Positions 26,381 to 33,267 of a stretch of 34,095 nucleotides of DNA are shown here, piece by piece. The stretch comes from an uncultured Acetobacteraceae bacterium (GTDB lineage: Bacteria; Pseudomonadota; Alphaproteobacteria; Acetobacterales; Acetobacteraceae). Location: the NCBI GenBank assembly GCA_902805625.1, contig CADCTL010000265.1:1-34095 (forward strand). Direction: 5' to 3'. Position numbers and translations under genes: made by a program. Every line of letters starts with the position of its first letter. The stretch's first letter is position 1. The notes beneath the pieces are model-generated. The model saw nothing but the letters and a program-made list of their open reading frames with translations. It did not search any database and was not told the DNA's origin.

Positions 26381-28174
26381 ATGGTGAGACGGTTTGCCTT
26401 GGCGGCAATGGCCGCCCTGGCTCTCGGGGCGGGAAGCGCCTCCGCCAACCAAGAGTTGCTGCAGATGCAGCGCGACCCGAACCAGTGGGTCATGCCGACC
26501 GGCAACTATGCCAATTGGCGCTACAGCGAACTCAACCAGATCAACCGCGAGACCGTGCGCAACCTGCGCCCGTCCTGGCAATTCTCGACCGGCGTGCTGC
26601 GCGGCCACGAGGGCGGCCCGCTCGTCGTCGGCGACATGATGTACATCCACACGCCGTTCCCGAACCGCGTGTTCGCCATGGACCTGAACACGCCCGGGCG
26701 GGTCATCTGGCGCTACGAGCCGCAGCAAGACCCGACCGTCATCGGCGTGATGTGTTGCGACACCGTGAACCGCGGCCCGGCCTACGGCGACGGCAAGATC
26801 ATCCTCAGCCAGGCGGACACCACCCTCGTCGCGCTCGACGCCAAGACCGGCAAGGAAATCTGGAAGGTCAAGAACGGCGACGCCGCCAAAGGCGAGACCT
26901 CGACGATGGCGCCGATGATCTTCGGCGACAAGGTCCTGGTCGGCATCTCCGGCGGCGAGTACGGCGTGCGCGGGCACGTCACCGCGTACAACCTGCGCGA
27001 CGGCTCGCAGGCGTGGCGCGCCTACTCGGTCGGCACGGACGAGGACATCAAGGTCGATCCGCAGCGCACCACGCACATGGGCCAGCCGGTGGGCGCGAAC
27101 AGCTCCATCAGTTCCTGGCAAGGCGACCAGTGGAAGCTGGGCGGCGGCACCACTTGGGGCTGGTTCTCCTACGACCCCGAGTTGAACCTGATCTACTACG
27201 GCACCGGCAACCCCGGCACCTGGAACCCGTCGCAGCGGCCCGGCGACAACAAGTGGTCCATGACCATCATGGCGCGTGACGCCAACACCGGCGTGGCGCG
27301 CTGGTTCTACCAGATGACTCCGCACGACGAGTGGGACTACGACGGCGTCAACGAGATGATCCTCGTGGACAACCTCACCGTCCGCGGCCAGCGGGTGCCC
27401 AAGGCGCTGGTCCACTTCGACCGCAACGGCTTCGCCTACACCATGAACCGCGAGAACGGCGCGTTGCTGGTGGCGGAGAAGTTCGATCCGGCGGTGAACT
27501 GGGCTTCGCACGTGGACATGCAGACGGGCCGCCCGCAGGTGGTGCGCGACTTCTCCACCCGGGCCGGCGGCGAGGACAAGAACGTCCAGAACATCTGCCC
27601 GGCCGCGCTCGGCACCAAGGACCAGCAGCCGGCCGCCTTCTCGCCGCGCACGGGCATGTTCTACGTGCCGACGAACCACGTGTGCATGGACTACGAGCCG
27701 TTCCGCGTGTCCTACACCGCCGGCCAGCCCTTCATCGGGGCGACGCTGTCGATGTACCCGCCGAAGGGCGAGCAGAACCTGGGCAACTTCATCGCGTGGG
27801 ACGCCGCCGCGGGCAAGATCGTGTGGTCGCGGCCGGAGCGCTTCTCGGTGTGGTCCGGTGCTCTGGCGACCGCGGGCGACATCGCCTTCTACGGCACGCT
27901 TGAGGGCCACCTGAAGGCAGTCGATGTGCGCGACGGCAAGGAGCTGTTCTCCTACCGCACGCCGTCCGGGATTATCGGCAACATCAACACCTTCACCCAC
28001 CGCGGCAAGCAGTACGTGGCGGTGCTGTCGGGCGTGGGCGGCTGGGCCGGGATCGGCATGGCGGCCGGGCTGGAGGGGTCCAGCGAGGGCCTCGGTGCGG
28101 TCGGCGCCTACCGGGCGCTGTCCGACTACACGCAGCTCGGCGGCGTGCTGACGGTGTTCGCACTGCCGGACTGA
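26381..28174 (+). CDS. xoxF: lanthanide-dependent PQQ methanol dehydrogenase XoxF
   Basis: A periplasmic quinoprotein that oxidises methanol, in some cases further to formate, passing electrons to cytochrome XoxG. The 597-residue protein starts at ATG 26381 after GGAGG, with a signal peptide ending near SASA (22). Eight-bladed propeller tryptophan motifs recur. The vicinal disulfide Cys125-Cys126 ([10 protein letters not shown]), metal ligands Glu193 (GGEYG) and Asn277 (GTGNP), catalytic Asp319 and the extra Asp321 in [10 protein letters not shown] are all present. Asp321 is the residue that marks lanthanide-using XoxF; calcium-type MxaF has Ala there. No mxaI-like small subunit gene is present. 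Substrate might include other short alcohols, but XoxF identity is firm. Confidence 0.97.
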   Translation: MVRRFALAAMAALALGAGSASANQELLQMQRDPNQWVMPTGNYANWRYSELNQINRETVRNLRPSWQFSTGVLRGHEGGPLVVGDMMYIHTPFPNRVFAMDLNTPGRVIWRYEPQQDPTVIGVMCCDTVNRGPAYGDGKIILSQADTTLVALDAKTGKEIWKVKNGDAAKGETSTMAPMIFGDKVLVGISGGEYGVRGHVTAYNLRDGSQAWRAYSVGTDEDIKVDPQRTTHMGQPVGANSSISSWQGDQWKLGGGTTWGWFSYDPELNLIYYGTGNPGTWNPSQRPGDNKWSMTIMARDANTGVARWFYQMTPHDEWDYDGVNEMILVDNLTVRGQRVPKALVHFDRNGFAYTMNRENGALLVAEKFDPAVNWASHVDMQTGRPQVVRDFSTRAGGEDKNVQNICPAALGTKDQQPAAFSPRTGMFYVPTNHVCMDYEPFRVSYTAGQPFIGATLSMYPPKGEQNLGNFIAWDAAAGKIVWSRPERFSVWSGALATAGDIAFYGTLEGHLKAVDVRDGKELFSYRTPSGIIGNINTFTHRGKQYVAVLSGVGGWAGIGMAAGLEGSSEGLGAVGAYRALSDYTQLGGVLTVFALPD

Positions 28175-28186
28175 CGCTTGGGACTC

Positions 28187-28210
28187 GGGCGGCCCCGGAC
28201 GGGGCCGCCC
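28187..28210 (+). terminator. first of two hairpins after xoxF
   Basis: GGGCGGCCCC and GGGGCCGCCC pair perfectly over 10 bases with a GGAC loop, 12 bases after the xoxF stop. No T-run follows. With the next hairpin it forms a tandem structure likely to stop part of the transcripts or to protect the xoxF message 3' end. Confidence 0.6.
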
Positions 28211-28214
28211 TGAC

Positions 28215-28238
28215 GGGCCGGCGCCCCGGCGCCGGCCC
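28215..28238 (+). terminator. second of two hairpins after xoxF
   Basis: GGGCCGGCGC and GCGCCGGCCC pair perfectly over 10 bases with a CCCG loop, only four bases after the first hairpin, and are followed by GTTTCC. The xoxG start lies 55 bases downstream, so read-through would allow lower expression of xoxG and xoxJ than of xoxF. Confidence 0.6.
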
Positions 28239-28293
28239 GTTTCCGTTCCGGCTCCGCTTTCCGGCGGTGCCGGCAGGAGGGAATGCAGAACCG

Positions 28294-28719
28294 ATGAACA
28301 CCAGACTTGTCGTTGCAGCAGCAGGCGCGCTGTGCCTCGCGCTCGCCGCCCCGCCGCCGTCCGCCGTGTCGGCGGAGGAGGAGAAACCCTACAAGGTCGT
28401 GGACGGCAAGGTGGACCGCGAGACCTTCAACGGCTACCGCCGGTACGGCAATTCCTGCCTGCAATGCCACGGGCCGGACGGGTCGGGCAGCTCTTACGCG
28501 CCGAACCTGACCGAGTCGTTGAAGCACATGGACTACGTCGCGTTCTCCGACGTGGTCATCAACGGCCGCCAGAACGTCACGCAATCGCAGCAGAACGTCA
28601 TGCCGTCCTTCGGCCACGTCGAGGACGTCGCGCTCTACATCAACGACATCTACGGCTACCTGAAGGCCCGCTCCGACGGCGCGCTCGGCCGCGGCCGGCC
28701 GCAGCGGCTGGACAACTAG
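28294..28719 (+). CDS. xoxG: XoxG-type cytochrome c, electron acceptor of XoxF
   Basis: A 141-residue periplasmic class I cytochrome c that takes electrons from XoxF. After a signal peptide (cleavage near SAVSA, 23-27), the heme site CLQCH (Cys55, Cys58, His59) is seen, and Met103 in VMPSFG is the likely sixth ligand. The sequence after the heme, GPDGSGSSYAPNLTESLKHM, fits methanol-dehydrogenase cytochromes rather than respiratory cytochrome c. ATG 28294 gives a clean leader; GGAGG lies 13 bases upstream, farther than usual. It stands between xoxF and xoxJ in the normal order, but shorter than some XoxG proteins, with no second heme motif. Confidence 0.92.
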   Translation: MNTRLVVAAAGALCLALAAPPPSAVSAEEEKPYKVVDGKVDRETFNGYRRYGNSCLQCHGPDGSGSSYAPNLTESLKHMDYVAFSDVVINGRQNVTQSQQNVMPSFGHVEDVALYINDIYGYLKARSDGALGRGRPQRLDN

Positions 28720-28722
28720 GCG

Positions 28723-29544
28723 GTGCGCCGCGCGCTCCTCGCCGCCGCCGCGGCTCTGGCGCTCATCGCCGCGCCCGCGGCTCGGGCGCAGACGGGCGAG
28801 CTGGTCGCGGCCGACGCGCTGCGGGTGTGCGCGGACCCGGCCAACCTGCCCTTCTCGAACGAGCGCGGGGAAGGCTTCGAGAACCGCGTCGCCGCGCTGC
28901 TCGGCCGCGCGCTGGACCGGCCGGTGGAGTACGTGTTCTTCCCGCAGGTGCAGGGCTTCGTGCGGAACACGCTCCGCGCCGGCCGCTGCGACCTGGTGAT
29001 GGGGACGGTCGCAGGCGACGACCTGATGCAGAACACCAACCCCTACTACCACACCTCTTACGTGCTGGTGTTCCGCCGCGGCGCCGCCGAGCCGCCGCCG
29101 GAGCGGCTGGACGACCCGCGCATGCGCTCCCTCCGCCTCGGGGCGGTCGCGCGCACGCCGCCGGTGGACCTGCTGGTGCGGAACGGCTTGGTGGAGAACA
29201 CGCGCTTCTTCCGCTTGGCGGTAGACACGCGGGTCGAGGCGCCGGGCGCCGACCTGGTGCGCGCGGTGGCGGAGGGCGAGTTGGACGCGGCGCTGGTCTG
29301 GGGGCCGATCGCCGGCTACCAGGCGAAGGTCAAGAACCTGCCGATCGAGCTGCGCGCGCTGCCGACGGAGCCCGGCGCGGCGCGCATGGACTTCCGCATC
29401 ACCATGGGCGTGCGGGGGCAGGAGCCGGAATGGCGCCGCCGCATCAACGCCGCCATCCGCGACAAGCAAGGCGAGATCGACGGCATCCTGCGCGAGTACG
29501 GCGTGCCGTTGCTGGACGCGCAAGGGCGTTTGCGGGAGCCGTGA
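28723..29544 (+). CDS. xoxJ: XoxJ, quinoprotein-associated periplasmic binding protein
   Basis: A 273-residue periplasmic protein of the solute-binding fold, in the family of binding proteins associated with quinoprotein dehydrogenases. The GTG start at 28723 lies three bases after the xoxG stop, and the leader ends near ARAQ (20-23). Characteristic stretches are LRVCADPANLPFSNERGEGF, YVFFPQVQGFVRNTL, CDLVMGTVAGDD and NTNPYYHTSYVLVF. XoxJ/MxaJ proteins are thought to help mature or activate the dehydrogenase rather than to serve a transporter, and no membrane partner is adjacent. Its TGA shares one base with the ATG of the next gene (TGATG). Confidence 0.93.
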   Translation: MRRALLAAAAALALIAAPAARAQTGELVAADALRVCADPANLPFSNERGEGFENRVAALLGRALDRPVEYVFFPQVQGFVRNTLRAGRCDLVMGTVAGDDLMQNTNPYYHTSYVLVFRRGAAEPPPERLDDPRMRSLRLGAVARTPPVDLLVRNGLVENTRFFRLAVDTRVEAPGADLVRAVAEGELDAALVWGPIAGYQAKVKNLPIELRALPTEPGAARMDFRITMGVRGQEPEWRRRINAAIRDKQGEIDGILREYGVPLLDAQGRLREP

Positions 29545-30098
29545 TGCCCCGGCGCCGGCTCGCCTTCCTCGCATCGGCCCTGCTGCTGCTCGCGGGCGCC
29601 GGGGAGGAGGTCGGCTGGCCGGAAGGCGGAGGCTTCCGCACGGACGACTACCGCGCGCCGACACCCCTGACCGTGCCCGGCGGGCGCACCATCGACACGC
29701 AGGAAGCGCGGGCGCTGTTCGAACGGCGCGGCGCGGTGTGGATGGACGTGCTGCCCGCGGCGCGCCGGCCGGAGGGGCTGGCGCCGGGCGCGCTTTGGCG
29801 GCCGAGCCCGCGCCTCGGCATCCCGGGGAGCTTGTGGTTGCCCGAGGCCGGCGGGGGGGCGCTGTCCCCCGCGGTTGAGGCTTGGTTCCGCGACACGCTT
29901 GCGGGCGCGACCGGCGGCGACCTCGGCCGGCCCGTGGTATTCTACTGCCTGGCCGATTGCTGGCGGAGCTGGAACGCCGCGAAGCGCGCCGCTGGCTGGG
30001 GCCACCGCGAGGTACTGTGGTACCGCGACGGCACCGACGGGTGGGAAGCGGCCGGCTTGCCTACCGAGGTGTTGCATCCCGCCCCTGGCGGGCCGTGA
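29544..30098 (+). CDS. PQQ-catabolism-associated CxxxCW motif protein, rhodanese-like
   Basis: A 184-residue exported protein with a signal peptide (RRRLAFLASALLLLAGAG). The fold looks rhodanese-like, and the defining motif is YCLADCWRSWNAAKRA: Cys135 and Cys139 followed by Trp140, near the usual position of the rhodanese active loop. This family accompanies PQQ-alcohol dehydrogenases and their ABC transporter; its role is unproven, with redox or persulfide chemistry suggested by the cysteines. GGGAG lies five bases before the ATG, which overlaps the xoxJ stop by one base. It ends 10 bases from the end of the convergent transporter operon. An earlier rhodanese-type Cys is absent, so sulfur transfer is not assured. 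Confidence 0.88.
   Translation: MPRRRLAFLASALLLLAGAGEEVGWPEGGGFRTDDYRAPTPLTVPGGRTIDTQEARALFERRGAVWMDVLPAARRPEGLAPGALWRPSPRLGIPGSLWLPEAGGGALSPAVEAWFRDTLAGATGGDLGRPVVFYCLADCWRSWNAAKRAAGWGHREVLWYRDGTDGWEAAGLPTEVLHPAPGGP
30078..30092. terminator. short hairpin at the convergent junction
   Basis: CCCGCC and GGCGGG pair over six bases around a CCT loop, inside the last codons of the CxxxCW gene and 17 bases before the stop codon of the convergent gene. A weak bidirectional terminator is possible. Confidence 0.25.
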
Positions 30099-30108
30099 GG
30101 GCGCCGCC

Positions 30109-30708
30109 TCAATCGTTCGGCAGCGCCGCGGCCAGCGCGCGGGCGTAGGCGCCGAGCCGGCCTTCCAGCCGCACCGGCGCTTCGCAGGCGTAGCGCATCG
30201 TGCGCTCCGCGTCCGTGAAGGATTTCGCGGCGAAGGCGTGGCGCTGTTCCAATTCCGTGCGGGCAGCGCCGGCGTCGGCCGGCGTCGCGCGCAGTTCGCC
30301 CTCCAAGCGGCGCACGCCTTCGGCCAAGTCGCGTTGCCGGCGGGCGAAGCGGCGGATCTGCTCGAGCAGCGCGTCGCGCTGCTTGTTCGTTTCCTCCAGC
30401 ACGCCGGCGAAGGCCAGGGGCAGCAAGCGCCGGCGGGATGCGGGGTCGAGCGGCGCGGCGAAGGCCTCGATTGCGGCCGTCCCTTCCTCCTCCGGCACCG
30501 CGCGGGGCGCGATGCGCCCGACCAGCGCCGCCACGCCTTCGGCCGCGCGCCATTCGCCTTCCGGCGGCGGGCCGGGCCAGAGCGCCGCCGCCGCCAAGCG
30601 CGGCACGAACCGTTGCACGCAGGGCCAGTCCGCATCCGGCGAAGGTCCAGCGGCGGCCAGCGCCAGCGCGGCGGCGAGGGCTGCGGTCCGGCGCAGGCGG
30701 GCGTTCAC
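30109..30708 (-). CDS. secreted coiled-coil protein of unknown function in the ABC operon
   Basis: A 199-residue protein with a signal peptide (LRRTAALAAALALAAAG). The mature part contains Cys30 in DADWPCVQRFVPRL and Cys175 in RYACEAPV, which could form one disulfide, and a charged helix from about 105 to 172 (ETNKQRDALLEQIRRFARRQ onward) likely to form a coiled coil. GTG 30708 overlaps the permease stop as GTGA, so it belongs to the ABC-transport operon. Methylorubrum lut clusters also encode small exported proteins next to the permease; equivalence is only a guess. No enzymatic motif is seen. Confidence 0.75.
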   Translation of the reverse strand: MNARLRRTAALAAALALAAAGPSPDADWPCVQRFVPRLAAAALWPGPPPEGEWRAAEGVAALVGRIAPRAVPEEEGTAAIEAFAAPLDPASRRRLLPLAFAGVLEETNKQRDALLEQIRRFARRQRDLAEGVRRLEGELRATPADAGAARTELEQRHAFAAKSFTDAERTMRYACEAPVRLEGRLGAYARALAAALPND

Positions 30709-31511
30709 GCCGCGGCGGTCCGGCGGGCGAGCATGCCGCGCTGCGGGTCGTAGCCGAGCACGGCGAGCGCGCCGAAGGCGAGCAGCGCCACGGACACCAC
30801 GGCGAAGGAGAGGGGGTCGAAGCGGAGGTAGAGCGCGAAGCGGACCAGCTCCACCGCGTGGGTGAAGGGGTTCGCCATGCAGGCCCAGTAGAGCGGCAGG
30901 CTCGCTTCCCGCACCCGCCACAGGGGGTAGAGGGCGGAAGAGGCGAAGAACATCGGGAAGATCACGAAGTTCATCACGCCGGCGAAGTTCTCGAGCTGCT
31001 TGATCCAGGACGAGAGCAGCAAGCCGAGCGCGCCCAGCATCATGCCGGCGAGCACCAGCGCCGGCAGCGCGGCGAGATAGCCGAGCGCGGGCGGCTCGAC
31101 CTCCCAGAAACGGGCCAGGGCCAGAAACACGTAGCACTGCAGCACGCCGACCAGCACGCCCGCGAGCAACTTGGAGAACAGCAGCCACCAGCGCGGCAGC
31201 GGGCTGGTCAGCAGCACGCGCATGGAGCCCACCTCGCGGTCGTAGACCATGGAGAGGCTGCTCTGCATGCCCTGGAACAGCAGGATCATGCCGAGCAGGC
31301 CGGGGGCGATGTAGGTTTCGTACAGCACGTAGGTCTCGTAGGGCGGGCTGATGGACACGCCGAGGACGAAGCGGAAGCCGGCGGCGAAGATCGCCAGCCA
31401 CACCAGCGGCCGCACCAGCGCCGACAGGAAGCGGCCGCGCTGGTGGACGAAGCGCAGCGCTTCCCGCCGGGCGATGCCGGCGAAGCAGCGGAGGTAGGCG
31501 GCGGCGGTCAT
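30705..31511 (-). CDS. ABC-2 type permease of the PQQ-alcohol dehydrogenase-linked system (PedC/LutF-like)
   Basis: A 268-residue inner-membrane protein with six expected membrane segments and the ABC-2 signature region around SSLSMVYDREVGSMRVLLTS (about 85-105). The ending segment NPFTHAVELVRFALY is also typical. The family is the permease of the system linked to PQQ-dependent alcohol oxidation; homologous Pseudomonas PedA1A2BC and Methylorubrum Lut systems have been tied to lanthanide uptake. ATG 31511 overlaps the ATPase stop as ATGA and has GGAG eight bases upstream. The exporter-type fold beside a binding protein is unusual for an importer. Confidence 0.88.
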   Translation of the reverse strand: MTAAAYLRCFAGIARREALRFVHQRGRFLSALVRPLVWLAIFAAGFRFVLGVSISPPYETYVLYETYIAPGLLGMILLFQGMQSSLSMVYDREVGSMRVLLTSPLPRWWLLFSKLLAGVLVGVLQCYVFLALARFWEVEPPALGYLAALPALVLAGMMLGALGLLLSSWIKQLENFAGVMNFVIFPMFFASSALYPLWRVREASLPLYWACMANPFTHAVELVRFALYLRFDPLSFAVVSVALLAFGALAVLGYDPQRGMLARRTAAA

Positions 31512-32296
31512 CGTTCGCGCTCCGGGGCGGCGGTCAGACGCGCGAAGGCCTCGCCCATCGTGGCCGCGTCGTCGGCTTGCGCCAGCACCTCCGGCACGGC
31601 GCCGTCCGCCCGCACCTCGCCGTCCCGCAATACGACCACGCGCGCGTCGTCCCCAACCTCGTCGATCAGGTGCGTGGCCCAGAGCACGGCGAGGCCCTCG
31701 TCCCGGCACAGGCCGCGCACGTGGTCCAGCAGGAAGGCGCGGCTCGCGGCGTCGAGGCCCACGGTCGGCTCGTCCAGCAGCAGCAGCGAGGGGCGGGTGA
31801 GCAGGGCACGGGCGATCTCCGCGCGGCGGCGCTGCCCGCCGGACAGGTTCCGTGCCCGCTCCGCCGCGCGGTCGCCGAGGCCGACGCGCTCCAGCTCGCG
31901 CCCGGCGCGCGCGCGCGCCTCGGCCCCGGGCAGTCCGTGCAGCGCCGCGTGGTAGAACAAGCTTTCCCGCACCGAGAGGTCGGGGTCCAAGGTGGGTTGT
32001 TGGAACACCACGCCGAGCGCGGCGAGCGCGCGCCCCGGCTCGCGGCGCAGGCTGGCGCCGAAGACGCGGATGTCGGCCTCGCCCGGGGCGTCGAACAGCC
32101 GGGTGACGAGGGCGAAGAGCGTGCTCTTGCCCGCGCCGTTGGGCCCGAGCAGCACCGTGAACTCGCCCGGCAGGATGCGGAAGCCCACGCCTCGCAGCGC
32201 CGGGCGCTTGCCGTAGGCGAAGGACAGGCGCTCCACTTCGAGCGCCGGCGCTTGGCTGGCGGTGGCCATCGTCGGGCGCGGCATGGCGACGGTCAC
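31508..32296 (-). CDS. ABC transporter ATPase of the PQQ-alcohol dehydrogenase-linked system (PedB/LutE-like)
   Basis: A 262-residue ATP-binding subunit. Walker A is GPNGAGKST, the Q-loop VVFQQPTLDPDLSV, the signature LSGGQRRR, Walker B LLLLDEPTVGLD and the switch histidine WATHLIDEV, all intact and correctly ordered. GTG 32296 is chosen because it overlaps the beta-propeller stop as GTGA, like the other junctions of this operon; ATG codons at 32284 and 32269 are alternatives without good ribosome sites. It energises the permease encoded directly downstream. Confidence 0.9.
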   Translation of the reverse strand: MTVAMPRPTMATASQAPALEVERLSFAYGKRPALRGVGFRILPGEFTVLLGPNGAGKSTLFALVTRLFDAPGEADIRVFGASLRREPGRALAALGVVFQQPTLDPDLSVRESLFYHAALHGLPGAEARARAGRELERVGLGDRAAERARNLSGGQRRRAEIARALLTRPSLLLLDEPTVGLDAASRAFLLDHVRGLCRDEGLAVLWATHLIDEVGDDARVVVLRDGEVRADGAVPEVLAQADDAATMGEAFARLTAAPERER

Positions 32297-33267
32297 GGCC
32301 GCACCACCACACCCCAGGGCGCCTGCCCCACGGGCACGGAGCGCACCACGCGCAGCCCCGCGGTGTCGATCACCGAGAGGTCGTTGCTGACGCCGTTGGT
32401 GGTGTAGAGCCGCGAGCCGTCCGGCGAGAGGGCCAGGTTCCAAACGCGCTGGCCGACCAGAAGGTAGCGCTCGACGGCCAGGCTGCGCGTGTCCACCACC
32501 GCGACGCGGTTGGCGGGGCCGAGCGCCACGAACAGCCGCGCCCCGTCGCGCGACAGGGCCATGCCCACCGGCTGGATCGCCTCGGGCGGCACGCCGGGGA
32601 CGGCGAAGGACACGGTGGCCGCCGCGCGCCAAGTGCCGGTCTCGACCACGGTGAGCGTGCCGCCGATCTCGGCGGACACCCAAAAGCGCTTGCCGTCCGC
32701 GTCCCACACCGCCGCGCGCGGGCGGGCGCCCACCAGGACGTTCGCCGTCACCGCGCCGGTGTCCGCCTCGATCACGTGCGCCATGTTGGTGGTTTCGGAG
32801 GTGTTGACCACGTAGCGGCCGTCCGGGCTGATGCCCATGCCCTCCGGCTCGACGCCCACGGGTATCTCGTTGAGCACGACGCCGCGTTCCACGTCCACCA
32901 CCGTGACCATGTTGTCGTCCTCGTTGGCGACGAACAGGCGGCGGCCGTCCGGGTGCAGGGCGGCCAGCTCCGGGTCGGAACCGGCGGGCAGGTGGCGCAC
33001 TACCTGCCAAGTCTCCAGGTCGAGCACCTCAACCCGGTCGCTGTCGCCGGCGCAGACGTAGAGGTGCCGGCCGTCGCGGGACAGCGCGATGCCGCGCGGC
33101 CGCTCTCCCACCGGCACCGTGCGGAGCACCCGGAGCGTGGCGCCGTCGAGCGCCGTGACCGTGTTGTCCTTCTCGTTCGAGACGAGGACCAGTTCGGCCC
33201 TCGCGGGGCCGGCCGCGAGGGCGAGCGCTAGCGCCGCGGCGCGGAGGGGAGTCAGCGGAAGCGGCAT
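32293..33267 (-). CDS. PQQ-catabolism-associated YVTN beta-propeller protein
   Basis: A 324-residue periplasmic protein with a signal peptide ending near GPARA (about 19-24) and some seven repeats of the YVTN type, for example LVLVSNEKDNTVTALDG, RLFVANEDDNMVTVVD and RLYTTNGVSNDLSVID. It should fold as a beta-propeller. The family travels with PQQ-alcohol dehydrogenase genes and corresponds in place to PedA2 or LutD of lanthanide-linked operons. Acidic loop residues (NEKD, NEDD) recur at equivalent repeat positions, which could bind metal; this is inference. ATG 33267 lies inside the end of the upstream gene with GGAGA four bases before it, a 16-base overlap. Confidence 0.9.
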   Translation of the reverse strand: MPLPLTPLRAAALALALAAGPARAELVLVSNEKDNTVTALDGATLRVLRTVPVGERPRGIALSRDGRHLYVCAGDSDRVEVLDLETWQVVRHLPAGSDPELAALHPDGRRLFVANEDDNMVTVVDVERGVVLNEIPVGVEPEGMGISPDGRYVVNTSETTNMAHVIEADTGAVTANVLVGARPRAAVWDADGKRFWVSAEIGGTLTVVETGTWRAAATVSFAVPGVPPEAIQPVGMALSRDGARLFVALGPANRVAVVDTRSLAVERYLLVGQRVWNLALSPDGSRLYTTNGVSNDLSVIDTAGLRVVRSVPVGQAPWGVVVRP

